From Nocardioides albus (GTDB taxonomy: Bacteria; Actinomycetota; Actinomycetes; Propionibacteriales; Nocardioidaceae): DNA of 64,000 nucleotides. Numbering within the stretch: position 1 is the stretch's first letter; the number at the start of each line of letters is the position of its first letter. Position numbers and translations under genes: made by a program. The notes below the pieces were generated by a model, which saw only the letters and a list, made by a program, of their open reading frames with translations, was not told the origin of the DNA and ran no database searches. The DNA is taken from contig NZ_BMQT01000014.1 of the NCBI RefSeq assembly GCF_014648255.1, forward strand, positions 1 through 64,000, in the 5' to 3' direction. This document shows positions 7,910 to 18,530 of the stretch, one piece after another.

Positions 7910-10900
7910 CTACTCGGCCTTCGCTACCGACACGACAGCCTTCTCGCCATCGCCCAGGTCGACCGGCTTGCCCTCGAGCGACTCCACGACGTCGTACGTC
8001 GTCGCGAGGGTCTCCCGCGAGATCAGCTCGGCATGGGTGGTGGCAGCGTTGCTCACGGCCTCCGAGCCGGTGATCTGCAGCTCGATGCGGTCCTCGACGT
8101 TGAGGCCGGCCTCCTTGCGGGCGTTCTGGACAGCACGGACGAGGTCGCGGGCGAGGCCCTCGGCGGCCAGGTCGGGGGTGACGACCGTGTCGAGGACGAT
8201 GAAACCTCCAGGCAACATCGAGACGGCGATGTCGTCGGTGGCGGCGCCGGCGACGGTCTCCAGGGTGTATTCGCCCTCGACCAGCTCGAGCCCACCGGCG
8301 GTGACCACACCGGCCTCGGACACCGACCAGTCGCCGGACTTGGAGCCCTTGATCGCCTTCTGGACATCCTTGCCCAGCCGCGGACCAGCGGCGCGGGCAT
8401 TGACGGCGAGCTTCTGCTCGATGCCGTAGGTGCCGGCCTCCTCCGAGTCGGCGGTGAGCAGCCGGACGGACTTGACGTTGACCTCGTCGGCGACGATCTC
8501 CTCGAAGCCGGCGATGTCGGCACCGACCACGGTCAGGCCACCGAGTGGGAGGCGGTTGCGGAGCTTGCGTGCCTTGCGCAGGGCGGACGTCGAGGAGCAG
8601 ACCGCGCGGACCGCGTCCATCCGGGCGACCAGGTCGTCGTCAGCAGGAAGAGACTCGACGACCGGGTAGTCGGCCAGGTGCACCGAGCGGCCACCGGTCA
8701 GGCCGCGCCAGATCTCCTCCGTGGTCAGCGGCAGCAGCGGCGCCATCAGGCGGGTCACCGTCTCGAGCACCGTGTAGAGGGTGTCGAAGGCGGCCTTGTC
8801 CTCGTTCCAGAACCGCTCGCGGCTCCGCCGGATGTACCAGTTCGTGAGCACGTCGATGAAGCGCTGGGTGGCCTCGCACGCCTCGGCGACGTAGTAGTCG
8901 TCCATCGCGGAGGTCATCTCGGCGACGTAGTCGCGCAGCTTGGCCAGGACGTAGCGGTCCAGCGGGTCCTCGGACGCCGTCGAGCCGGTGGTCTCCAGGT
9001 CGGCCGCGTTGGCGTAGAGCTGGAAGAAGTACCAGCTGTTCCACAGCGGGATCATCACCTGGCGTACGGAGTCCCGGATGCCCTGCTCGGTGACGACCAG
9101 GTTGCCGCCGCGCAGGATCGGCGAGGACATCAGGAACCAGCGCATCGCGTCGGCGCCGTCGCGGTCGAAGACCTCGTTGACGTCGGGGTAGTTGCGCAGC
9201 GACTTGGACATCTTCTGACCGTCGGAGCCCAGCACGATGCCGTGGCTGATGCAGCTCGAGAACGCCGGGCGGTCGAAGAGCGCGGTCGCCAGGATGTGCA
9301 GGGTGTAGAACCAGCCGCGGGTCTGGCCGATGTACTCCACGATGAAGTCGCCCGGGAAGTGGTGCTGGAACCACTCCTCGTTCTCGAACGGGACATGGTT
9401 CTGGGCGAACGACATCGAGCCGGAGTCGAACCAGACGTCGAGGACGTCGGAGACCCGGCGCATCATCGACTTGCCGGTCGGGTCGTCCGGGTTGGGACGG
9501 ACCAGGTCGTCGACGTACGGACGGTGCAGGTCGGGGTTGCCCTCGGCGTCCTTCGGCAGGGTGCCGAAGTCGCGCTCCAGCTCGGCGAACGAGCCGTAGA
9601 CGTCCAGGCGCGGGTAGGCCGGGTCGTCGGACTTCCACACCGGCACCGGCGAGCCCCAGAAGCGGTTGCGGGTGATCGACCAGTCGCGGGCGTTCTCCAG
9701 CCACTTGCCGAACTGGCCGTCCTGGATGTGCTCCGGCACCCAGCGGATCTGCTGGTTGAGCTCGAGCATCCGGTCCTTGATCTTGGTGACCTCGACGAAC
9801 CAGCTGCTCACACCCTTGTAGATCAGCGGCTGACGGCAGCGCCAGCAGTGCGGGTAGGAGTGGTTGTAGGACTCGCGGCGCAGCAGGATCGTGCCCGCGG
9901 TCACCGACCCCCCGGCCTCGCCGCGGGTGACCGCCTTGAGGTGGTCGATGATCTGCAGGTTGGCGTCGAAGACCTGGACGCCGGCGTAGTCGACCACCGG
10001 CGCGGTGAAGCGACCGTCCTTGCCGACCGGCATGACCGCCTCGATGTTCTCGCGGTCGGTCACCTCCTTGTCGACCTCACCGAACGCACCGGCGGTGTGG
10101 ACGACGCCGGTGCCGTCCGTGGTGGTGACGGCGTCGTCGGCAGCGACGATCCGGAAGGCGTTCTGGTGACCGGCGTAGTAGGAGAACGGCGGCTGGTAGG
10201 TGCGGCCGAGCAGCTCGGCTCCCTTGTAGCGGCCCAGGACCGTCGCCTCGTCCGCCTCCGGGAAGAGCTCCTTCTGGTACGCCGCGAGGCGAGCCTCCGC
10301 GAGGACGTACTTGGCCGTCTTGTCGGTGCCCGGGACCGGGCCCTCGACCACGACGTAGTCGATGTCGGAGCCGACCATGACGGCGAGGTTGGACGGCAGG
10401 GTCCACGGCGTGGTGGTCCAGATCAGGATGTGGGCGCCGTCGAGGACCTCGTCCTCACCGGTGGTGTCGAGCGCGTAGCCCACGGTGACTGCCGGGTCCT
10501 GGCGGTCCTTGTAGACGTCGTCGTCCATCCGGAGCTCGTGGTTGGACAGCGGGGTCTCGTCCTGCCAGCAGTAGGGCAGGACGCGGAAGCCCTCGTAGAC
10601 CAGACCCTTGTCGTAGAGCGTCTTGAACGCCCAGATCACCGACTCCATGTAGTCGGGGTTGAGCGTCTTGTAGTCGTTGTCGAAGTCCACCCAGCGCGCC
10701 TGGCGGGTGACGTACTCGCGCCACTCGCCGGTGTACTTCAGCACCGAGGCACGGCTGGCCGCGTTGAACTTGTCGATGCCCATCTCGGCGATCTCGTCGG
10801 TCGTCTTCAGACCGAGCTGGCGCATCGCCTCGAGCTCGGCGGGCAGGCCGTGGGTGTCCCACCCGAAGCGCCGCTCGACGCGCTTGCCGCGCATCGTCTG

Positions 10901-11155
10901 GTAGCGCGGGACGATGTCCTTCACGTAGCCGGTCAGCAGGTGACCGTAGTGCGGCAGGCCGTTGGCGAACGGCGGGCCGTCGTAGAAGACGAACTCGTTC
11001 TCACCGTTCTTGCCGGGGTCACGGTTGTCGATGCTCGCCTGGAAGGTCCCGTCCTTCTTCCAGTAGTCGAGAATCTGCGTCTCGATCTCCGGGAAGCGTG
11101 GGCTGGCCGGGACGTTGCCCGCGTTGTGGGCTGAGGTGACCTTCGGGTAGGCCAT
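7910..11155 (-). CDS. ileS: Isoleucyl-tRNA synthetase (eukaryote-like, IleS2 type)
   Basis: About 1081 residues; it charges tRNA-Ile. The HIGH motif appears as HYGH (about residues 69-72) in ANGLPHYGHLL, and KMSKS as QKMSKSLRN near residue 650. CWRCRQPLIY lies in the editing/zinc region and a long anticodon-binding C-terminus follows. The HYGHLLTGYVKDIVPRYQ context is the eukaryote-like clade, whose members are, as a family, poorly inhibited by mupirocin. Two ATGs are possible. ATG 11155 has AGGAG at 9-nt spacing, whereas ATG 11164 directly abuts that sequence, so I prefer 11155. A T-box leader precedes it on the same strand. Confidence 0.97.
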   Translation of the reverse strand: MAYPKVTSAHNAGNVPASPRFPEIETQILDYWKKDGTFQASIDNRDPGKNGENEFVFYDGPPFANGLPHYGHLLTGYVKDIVPRYQTMRGKRVERRFGWDTHGLPAELEAMRQLGLKTTDEIAEMGIDKFNAASRASVLKYTGEWREYVTRQARWVDFDNDYKTLNPDYMESVIWAFKTLYDKGLVYEGFRVLPYCWQDETPLSNHELRMDDDVYKDRQDPAVTVGYALDTTGEDEVLDGAHILIWTTTPWTLPSNLAVMVGSDIDYVVVEGPVPGTDKTAKYVLAEARLAAYQKELFPEADEATVLGRYKGAELLGRTYQPPFSYYAGHQNAFRIVAADDAVTTTDGTGVVHTAGAFGEVDKEVTDRENIEAVMPVGKDGRFTAPVVDYAGVQVFDANLQIIDHLKAVTRGEAGGSVTAGTILLRRESYNHSYPHCWRCRQPLIYKGVSSWFVEVTKIKDRMLELNQQIRWVPEHIQDGQFGKWLENARDWSITRNRFWGSPVPVWKSDDPAYPRLDVYGSFAELERDFGTLPKDAEGNPDLHRPYVDDLVRPNPDDPTGKSMMRRVSDVLDVWFDSGSMSFAQNHVPFENEEWFQHHFPGDFIVEYIGQTRGWFYTLHILATALFDRPAFSSCISHGIVLGSDGQKMSKSLRNYPDVNEVFDRDGADAMRWFLMSSPILRGGNLVVTEQGIRDSVRQVMIPLWNSWYFFQLYANAADLETTGSTASEDPLDRYVLAKLRDYVAEMTSAMDDYYVAEACEATQRFIDVLTNWYIRRSRERFWNEDKAAFDTLYTVLETVTRLMAPLLPLTTEEIWRGLTGGRSVHLADYPVVESLPADDDLVARMDAVRAVCSSTSALRKARKLRNRLPLGGLTVVGADIAGFEEIVADEVNVKSVRLLTADSEEAGTYGIEQKLAVNARAAGPRLGKDVQKAIKGSKSGDWSVSEAGVVTAGGLELVEGEYTLETVAGAATDDIAVSMLPGGFIVLDTVVTPDLAAEGLARDLVRAVQNARKEAGLNVEDRIELQITGSEAVSNAATTHAELISRETLATTYDVVESLEGKPVDLGDGEKAVVSVAKAE

Positions 11156-11164
11156 CGGCGGCAT

Positions 11165-11358
11165 CTCCTGCTGGGTGGTGTGTGGACTTCGTCTTCCACA
11201 GGGACGATCTCTACGACCGCGGTACCACCCTGCTTGTCCTGCCGGACCACTTCGTTACGGCTGTGACGGGCCACTCCCGCCGGGTTCTACTTGCCCGAAG
11301 GCTTTCTTCCCGGGGCTCGCCGCTGATGACGGCTCGAACGCCTGTAAGGAAGAGAGTA
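11165..11358 (-). promoter_or_regulatory. Translational T-box riboswitch of ileS
   Basis: On the minus strand the leader carries the canonical T-box sequence AGGGTGGTACCGCG (complement of 11218-11231). About 95 nt upstream is a short hairpin, GCCGTCATCAGCGGC, whose loop holds the Ile codon ATC (complement of 11325-11327), the likely specifier. CCACCC and the AGGAG ribosome-binding site follow the T-box; GGGTGG of the T-box could pair with CCACCC, giving alternative structures around the start site. Ultrashort stem-I, translation-level T-boxes on ileS are established in actinobacteria such as Nocardia and Mycobacterium. Uncharged tRNA-Ile should favour translation of ileS. Leader ends are approximate. 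Confidence 0.93.
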
Positions 11359-11388
11359 CGCCGCCCAGCGCCCGCCGCGCGAACCCGA

Positions 11389-11850
11389 TTACACCGCGCG
11401 CCACATCCGCACGTGCGGACCGATCTCGGCGTCGTCCCAGGGCTCACCGATCTCCGCGAACCCGGCTCGCCGGTAGAACGCCGCGGCCGGCGTACGCGCG
11501 TTGCACCAGACCAGTCCGCCACCCGCGGCCGCGGCATGGTCGAGCGCCGCCTTCAGCACCTCGGCTCCGACACCCTGGCCGCGCCAGCCGTCCTCCGTCG
11601 CCATCCCCCGGATCCGCCACCCCTTGCCGGGATGTTCGGGCAGGTCGGGGCAGGGTTCGGGGAAGAGACCGACGCACCCGACGATGTTCCCACCGGCATC
11701 CGTCGCGGCGTACGTCGCAACCTCAGGGTCGTCGTCGCCGGCGATCCTCGCCGCCTCCGGCGGCCCACCGTTGCGTAACACCTTCGCCCGCAAGGAGTAG
11801 GTGTCCTCGACCGGCACTCGACCGACAGTGAATCGTTCGTCCGGGATCAC
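11389..11850 (-). CDS. GNAT family N-acetyltransferase
   Basis: A 153-aa protein from GTG 11850. The acetyl-CoA-binding motif A is GMATEDGWRGQGVGAEVL (Q/RxxGxG form), and the family C-terminus AAAFYRRAGFAEIG is present. The substrate is unknown. It is clearly related to the next GNAT protein at 11938: both share SLRAKVL/PLRAAVL, CxGLFPEPCPDL, GxGWRxR, LVWCNA and a closing HVRMWR/NVRMWR. It is likely a tandem duplication. The two genes are separated by a perfect palindrome. Confidence 0.9.
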   Translation of the reverse strand: MIPDERFTVGRVPVEDTYSLRAKVLRNGGPPEAARIAGDDDPEVATYAATDAGGNIVGCVGLFPEPCPDLPEHPGKGWRIRGMATEDGWRGQGVGAEVLKAALDHAAAAGGGLVWCNARTPAAAFYRRAGFAEIGEPWDDAEIGPHVRMWRAV

Positions 11851-11870
11851 GCACGAACCTTATCCGCGCC

Positions 11871-11932
11871 CGCTATGACAGAGGGTCCGACCTAGTGAAT
11901 CTGTTCACTAGGTCGGACCCTCTGTCATAGCG
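11871..11932. repeat. Perfect 29-bp-arm palindrome between two GNAT genes
   Basis: Arms 11871-11899 and 11904-11932 are exact reverse complements around a TCTG loop. The arm contains CTATGACAGAGGGTCCGACC followed by TAGTGAA. The same words recur at about 40495-40538 next to the HNH element, so this is a dispersed element, not a private terminator. It sits 20 nt upstream of the first GNAT start and overlaps nothing coding, ending 5 nt from the stop of the second. Confidence 0.95.
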
Positions 11933-11937
11933 AGGGA

Positions 11938-12417
11938 TCAGGCGGGAGGCAGGGTTGAGATCTCCCGCCACATGCGCACGTTCTGGCCGAACTCGGGATC
12001 CACCCAGGGATCACCCACCTGGTCGAACCCCGCACGGGCGAAGAGGCGAGACCCTGCCGGCGTCGCGTTGCACCACACCAGCCCAGGACCACGGTCGGCG
12101 GCATGGCCAATGGCCTCGCTCAGAACAGCGGCACCGACGCCTCGGCCCCGCCACTCAGGTGCCGTCGCAACCCTCCGGACGCGCCATCCCTGGCCGCGGT
12201 GATCGAGCAGGTCAGGACATGGTTCTGGGAACAGTCCCGCACACCCGATCACGACCCCGTCGACGTCCCGAGCCGCGAACGTCACCACGTCGGGATGATC
12301 CTCACCAGCCACCTTCGCCACCTCGGGAAGCCCACTCCCATGGAGCACCGCCGCGCGCAGCGGATAGGTGTCAGAGGCTGCGGTCCGGGCGACGGTGAAC
12401 GCGGTCGGTGATGCCAT
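11938..12417 (-). CDS. GNAT family N-acetyltransferase (paralogue of the neighbouring gene)
   Basis: A 159-aa protein. Motif A is RVATAPEWRGRGVGAAVL and the C-terminal signature GSRLFARAGFDQVG. ATG 12417 is chosen because homology with the neighbouring GNAT begins just after it; the frame is open upstream but that part shows no family signal. Roughly half the residues appear identical to the 11389-11850 product, judged by eye. The substrate is unknown. It is divergent from the crotonase gene, with 88 bp between the start codons. Confidence 0.88.
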   Translation of the reverse strand: MASPTAFTVARTAASDTYPLRAAVLHGSGLPEVAKVAGEDHPDVVTFAARDVDGVVIGCAGLFPEPCPDLLDHRGQGWRVRRVATAPEWRGRGVGAAVLSEAIGHAADRGPGLVWCNATPAGSRLFARAGFDQVGDPWVDPEFGQNVRMWREISTLPPA

Positions 12418-12505
12418 GGAGCGACGATAGCGGCGCCACGCAGCGGCACAGGAGAAATCCGCCTGCAAGCCTGAAGGCCCCCTCGGCACCTGGCAGGATG
12501 CGCGC

Positions 12506-13276
12506 ATGAGCCTGATTCGCTATGAGTACGCCGGCGGTTGCGCACGGATCACGATGACCAACCCGGACCGGGGCAACGTGTTCAAGCCCGAGGCGGGCAA
12601 GGAGATGGTGGCGGCGATCCTGCGGGCCAAGGCGGACTCGGCGCGGGTGATCGTGCTGGCCGCGGAGGGGAAGTACTTCTCCGTCGGCGGTGACCTGGCC
12701 GGGTTTGCGGCCGCCGACGATCTCGGGCCATTCATCCTCGAGCTCGCCGAGGGTGCCAACCGGATCATCACCGAGCTCGTCCGCTGTGACGCGATCGTGG
12801 TCAGCGCGGTCCAGGGGACGGCCGCGGGTGTCGGGTTCCCGCTGGCCGCGGCCGCCGACATCGTCGTCGCCGCCGACAAGGCGAAGTTCAGCCTCGCCTA
12901 CGCCAAGGTCGGGCTCTCCGTCGACGGCGGCGGGTCTCTCCTCGTGCACACCTTGGGTCTGCATCGGGTGCTCCGGTTGACCCTGCTGGGCGACATGCTC
13001 TCCGCGACCGAGGCGCTCGAGGCCGGGCTGGTCGCCCGCGTCGTACCGGCCGACGAGCTCGACGCGACGGTGGACGAGGTGGTCACGACCCTGCTGTCCG
13101 GCTCCCCCGAGGCGCTGGCCCGCACCAAGCACCTGATCCGCGACGTCGCGGAGCCCAACCCCGAGTCGGCGCTGCGGCGCGAGGCGGAGTCGATCTCCGC
13201 GCTCGGCGGCTCGGCCTCCGGACGCGAGGGCATCAACGCGTTCCTGGAGAAGCGGCCGCCCAGCTTCACCGGCTGA
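12506..13276 (+). CDS. Enoyl-CoA hydratase/isomerase (crotonase) family protein
   Basis: A 256-aa crotonase-fold protein. The oxyanion-hole segments are visible as GKYFSVGGDLAGF (about residues 54-66) and GTAAGVGFPLA (about 110-120). At the usual catalytic-Glu position, family pattern GLxPExG, this protein reads VGLSVDGGG. That suggests it may not be a standard hydratase, and an isomerase or other acyl-CoA role is equally possible. The start ATG 12506 is clear. It is followed by a DinB gene after 72 nt. Confidence 0.88.
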   Translation: MSLIRYEYAGGCARITMTNPDRGNVFKPEAGKEMVAAILRAKADSARVIVLAAEGKYFSVGGDLAGFAAADDLGPFILELAEGANRIITELVRCDAIVVSAVQGTAAGVGFPLAAAADIVVAADKAKFSLAYAKVGLSVDGGGSLLVHTLGLHRVLRLTLLGDMLSATEALEAGLVARVVPADELDATVDEVVTTLLSGSPEALARTKHLIRDVAEPNPESALRREAESISALGGSASGREGINAFLEKRPPSFTG

Positions 13277-13348
13277 AGTTCACCGGGTGAGGGCATCGGC
13301 GCCTGAAATAATTTGGCGCAGGGACTCTCGTTCCACGAGGGTGAGCCC

Positions 13349-13861
13349 ATGAGCAGCGATCAGGACCAGCGGGCCGTCGGCGAGCTGGCGAACTACCGCG
13401 ACTACCTGGGCCACTACCGGCTCACGCTCGAGCGCAAGTGCGAGGACCTCGGCCCGGAGGAGCTGGCCAAGCAGAGCGTGCCGCCGAGCGACCTGAGTCT
13501 GATCGGGCTGATCCGGCACATGGCGCGGGTCGAGCAGAGCTGGTTCCAGCGGGTGCTGAAGGAGAACCTCGACCTGCCGCGGCTCGACGCCGACGACCCC
13601 ACCGGCGGGTTCCACAAGGTCGAGCCGACGCAGGCGTCGGCCGACGAGGCGTTCGCGAGCTGGCGTGAGCAGGTCGCGGCGGCCGACGAGTGGCTCGACT
13701 CGATCGACGACTCGGTGCTGGGCGAGACCCGGGACGTCGGCCGCGGCGATGCGCCGAGCAGCATCCGCGACATCCTGGTCCACATGATCGAGGAGTACGC
13801 CCGCCACGCAGGTCACGCCGACCTTCTGCGGGAGTGCATCGACGGGCGTACTGGGGAGTAG
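13349..13861 (+). CDS. DinB family protein (DUF664-like)
   Basis: A 170-aa four-helix-bundle protein. The likely metal ligands are His in LIGLIRHMARVEQSWF and the His pair in HMIEEYARHAGHADLLRE. Many actinobacterial proteins of this superfamily are mycothiol-dependent S-transferases or maleylpyruvate-isomerase relatives; the substrate here is unknown. The start is ATG 13349 (MSSDQDQ); a TTG upstream is less likely. A similar protein is encoded at 48675-49151. Confidence 0.87.
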   Translation: MSSDQDQRAVGELANYRDYLGHYRLTLERKCEDLGPEELAKQSVPPSDLSLIGLIRHMARVEQSWFQRVLKENLDLPRLDADDPTGGFHKVEPTQASADEAFASWREQVAAADEWLDSIDDSVLGETRDVGRGDAPSSIRDILVHMIEEYARHAGHADLLRECIDGRTGE

Positions 13862-13949
13862 ACCACCGGCCTGCACAGCGGTGACTTCCTGAGACTAGGC
13901 TGAGACGGCTGTCACAACGACCGCCACCGTGCTGAATCAGAGGGAGACC

Positions 13950-16123
<2,174 letters not shown>

Positions 16124-16127
<4 letters not shown>

Positions 16128-16321
16128 GTCTGCTCACCGAGCGTGTCTCCGACCGCTTCTCCGGCGCCTGGCGGCTGCTCCGCCAGGCGACCGGGGAGGC
16201 GAAGTGGGACGAATACGTCGCCCGGTGCGAGCGCGACGGCGTCGAGCCGATGAGCCGGCGCGCGTTCGAACGTCACCGGGCCGACGAGAAGGAGCACAAC
16301 CCGCAGGCGCGCTGCTGCTAG
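16124..16321 (+). CDS. YbdD/YjiX family small protein (CstA partner)
   Basis: A 65-aa protein starting in the ATGA overlap with cstA. The family features are a GDxAYxRY-like middle, here WDEYVARCERDG, then EPMSRRAFERHRADEK and a C-terminal CC pair (NPQARCC). Such proteins are required for CstA/BtsT-type pyruvate uptake in E. coli, so it is probably a small functional partner of the transporter. Confidence 0.9.
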
Positions 16322-16336
16322 CGGGGCTTCGACGGG

Positions 16337-16627
16337 CTAGCGGGGGTTGTCGTCGGCGAAGGCGGCGTCGAGCCAGGCGTACACCTGCGAGTCACCTCGG
16401 GTGACGAGCAGGACCACCTGCTTCTCGGCGTCGCTGACCGGCTTGCCGTTGATCCAGCTGCGGACGATGTCGGCGGCGGCGCGGCGTACGACCTCGACGC
16501 CCTTGGCCATCGCCCACTCCGGCGCCGGGTGACCCTTGCTGGTCGCCACGCCGGGGATGTCCAGGGTCCAGGTGCCGTCCTCGGCCTGGAGGAGCTGGGG
16601 TACGGGTGGCGCGCTCTTCTTGCTCAC
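16337..16627 (-). CDS. Conserved hypothetical protein
   Basis: A 96-aa protein from GTG 16627 (SKKSAPPVPQLLQ...). It is mixed alpha/beta in appearance with Trp-rich motifs (GTWTLDIPG, RSWINGKPV, QVYAWLDAAFAD) and no membrane segment. No family is recognised. The frame is open further upstream but would run antisense into the dapD start; that part looks non-coding. It is convergent with the cstA operon and divergent from dapD across 70 bp. Confidence 0.72.
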   Translation of the reverse strand: MSKKSAPPVPQLLQAEDGTWTLDIPGVATSKGHPAPEWAMAKGVEVVRRAAADIVRSWINGKPVSDAEKQVVLLVTRGDSQVYAWLDAAFADDNPR

Positions 16628-16697
16628 CTTCGCATCGTGCCATGCCGCGCCCTTGCCGATAAGGGGACACTCAGGCTCGGCCACTAGACTGCGCCGC

Positions 16698-17642
16698 GTG
16701 ACGAATGCAGCTTGGGCCTTCGGCCTCGTGACGTACGCCGCCGACACCGGATCCGACAAGGGCAGTGTCCTGGATGTCTGGTTCCCCGCGCCGCAGCTGG
16801 GCGAGAAGCCCGCCGACGCGACCGCGCCGGCCGAGCTGACCGCGCTCGAGGGCACCGACGAGGTTCGTCAGGTCACCAAGAAGGTCGCGCTCGTCGAGGT
16901 CAAGGACCTGGAGTCCGCCCCCGAGTCGACCGAGGACGTCTGGCTGCGCCTCCACCTGCTCTCCCACCGTCTGGTCAAGCCCCACGGACAGAACCTCGAC
17001 GGCATCTTCGGCCTGCTCACCAACGTGGTGTGGACCAGCGCCGGCCCGTGCGCCGTCGAGGGCTTCGAGCTCACCCGCGCCCGGCTACGCGCCGCGGGCC
17101 AGCACGTGACCGTCTACGGCGTGGACAAGTTCCCGCGGATGGTCGACTACGTCGTCCCGAGCGGCATCCGGATCGGCGACGCCGACCGTGTCCGCCTGGG
17201 CGCACACCTCGCCGAGGGCACCACCGTGATGCACGAGGGCTTCGTCAACTTCAACGCCGGCACCCTCGGCGCCTCGATGGTCGAGGGCCGGATCTCCGGT
17301 GGGGTCGTCGTCGGCGACGGCTCCGACGTCGGTGGCGGCGCCTCGATCATGGGCACCCTCTCCGGTGGCGGCAAGGCCGTCATCTCGGTCGGCCAGCGCT
17401 GCCTGCTCGGCGCCAACTCCGGCCTCGGCATCTCGCTGGGCGACGACGCCGTGGTCGAGGCCGGGTGCTACGTGACGTACGGCACCAAGGTCACGCTCCC
17501 CGACGGCACCGTCAAGAAGGCCGGCGAGCTCTCCGGCGCCTCCAACATCCTCTTCCGCCGCAACTCGGTCAGCGGCGCCATCGAGGCAGTTCCGTGGAAG
17601 GGCGACGGCATCGAGCTCAACGCCGCCCTCCACGCCAACTGA
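16698..17642 (+). CDS. dapD: 2,3,4,5-tetrahydropyridine-2,6-dicarboxylate N-succinyltransferase
   Basis: A 314-aa protein from GTG 16698 (TNAAWAFGLVTYA). It succinylates tetrahydrodipicolinate using succinyl-CoA in the DAP/lysine pathway. An N-terminal actinobacterial domain is followed by a left-handed beta-helix of hexapeptide repeats (about residues 155-270: GAHLAEGTTVMHEGFVNFN, then VVGDGSDVGGGASIMGTLSG). A C-terminal tail closes the fold. Together with dapC (19667) and dapE (1818) it covers three consecutive steps. Confidence 0.96.
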   Translation: MTNAAWAFGLVTYAADTGSDKGSVLDVWFPAPQLGEKPADATAPAELTALEGTDEVRQVTKKVALVEVKDLESAPESTEDVWLRLHLLSHRLVKPHGQNLDGIFGLLTNVVWTSAGPCAVEGFELTRARLRAAGQHVTVYGVDKFPRMVDYVVPSGIRIGDADRVRLGAHLAEGTTVMHEGFVNFNAGTLGASMVEGRISGGVVVGDGSDVGGGASIMGTLSGGGKAVISVGQRCLLGANSGLGISLGDDAVVEAGCYVTYGTKVTLPDGTVKKAGELSGASNILFRRNSVSGAIEAVPWKGDGIELNAALHAN

Positions 17643-17669
17643 TCCCGCCCCCAAGAGCAGAGTGCTCCG

Positions 17670-18518
17670 TTGAAGAAGCTCGTCACCGCGCTGGTCGTGC
17701 TCGGCGTGATCGCCGGCGGCATCTACTGGGTCGTCCAGGCCGCGACGGACAAGCTGGACTCGATCCTGCCCGACCTGCAGCACTGCACGGCCGTCGCGGG
17801 CGAGTACGAGGCGCGCTTCGACCCCGAGCAGATGGGCAACGCGGCCGTGATCACCGCGCTCGGGCTCAAGCGCGGCCTGCCCGCACGGGCGGCCACGATC
17901 GCGATCGCGACCGCGATCCAGGAGTCGAAGCTCTACAACATCAGCCACGGCGACCGGGACTCGCTCGGCCTCTTCCAGCAGCGTCCGTCGATGGGTTGGG
18001 GCACCGAGGAGCAGGTCCAGGACCCGATCTACGCCACCAACAAGTTCTATGACGCCCTGGTGAAGATCGAGGGCTACGAGGACATGGTCGTCACCGAGGC
18101 GGCGCAGGAGGTGCAGCGCTCGGCGTTCCCCGAGGCGTACGCAGACCACGAGGGTGAGGGCCGCGCGATCGCCTCCGCGATCAGTGGCTACTCCCCCGCC
18201 GCGCTGACCTGCCGGATCGACGAGCCCGAGGCCGGCTCCGGCAAGCCCCAGGCCACCAAGGCCGAGATCAACCAGCTGCTCGGCGGCATGGTCGGCCGGG
18301 CTCGGGTGGAGGGCTCGACCGTGGTGATCCCGGTCGAGGCCGGCAAGTCCGGCGAGCGCGGCGGCTGGACGGTCGCCCACTACGCACTGGCCCGGGCGAG
18401 CGAGTTTGGCGCCACCTCGATCGCCTACGACGGCCGCACCTGGTCGGCCGGCAAGGACGAGGGATGGACCAAGACCCCCGAGGCCAGCGGCGATCGCATC
18501 GTCATCACCCTGGCCTGA
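17670..18518 (+). CDS. Membrane-anchored or secreted protein with lysozyme/transglycosylase-like core
   Basis: A 282-aa protein. A hydrophobic N-terminus (about residues 3-24) acts as signal or anchor. The middle reads AIATAIQESKLYNI, then SLGLFQQRPSMGWG. An ES followed by GLFQ is typical of goose-lysozyme or lytic-transglycosylase folds, with Glu as the likely acid. The C-terminal 70 residues (INQLLGGMV to the end) form a separate alpha/beta domain. The TTG start at 17670 is supported by the position of the hydrophobic segment; the ribosome-binding site is weak. Homologues are often given uninformative names. Peptidoglycan cleavage is inference. It is followed by a diverged relative. Confidence 0.8.
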   Translation: MKKLVTALVVLGVIAGGIYWVVQAATDKLDSILPDLQHCTAVAGEYEARFDPEQMGNAAVITALGLKRGLPARAATIAIATAIQESKLYNISHGDRDSLGLFQQRPSMGWGTEEQVQDPIYATNKFYDALVKIEGYEDMVVTEAAQEVQRSAFPEAYADHEGEGRAIASAISGYSPAALTCRIDEPEAGSGKPQATKAEINQLLGGMVGRARVEGSTVVIPVEAGKSGERGGWTVAHYALARASEFGATSIAYDGRTWSAGKDEGWTKTPEASGDRIVITLA

Positions 18519-18530
18519 CTTGCTCCGTAC

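Noticed and set aside
7715..11134. Long open reading frame on the + strand opposite ileS
   Set aside because: It is the reverse-complement shadow of a highly conserved synthetase gene and has no recognisable domain; GC-rich codons leave the antisense frame open.
11871..11932. tRNA gene or simple terminator
   Set aside because: The stem is one perfect 29-bp hairpin without cloverleaf arms, and the same words recur at the HNH locus, so it is a repeat.
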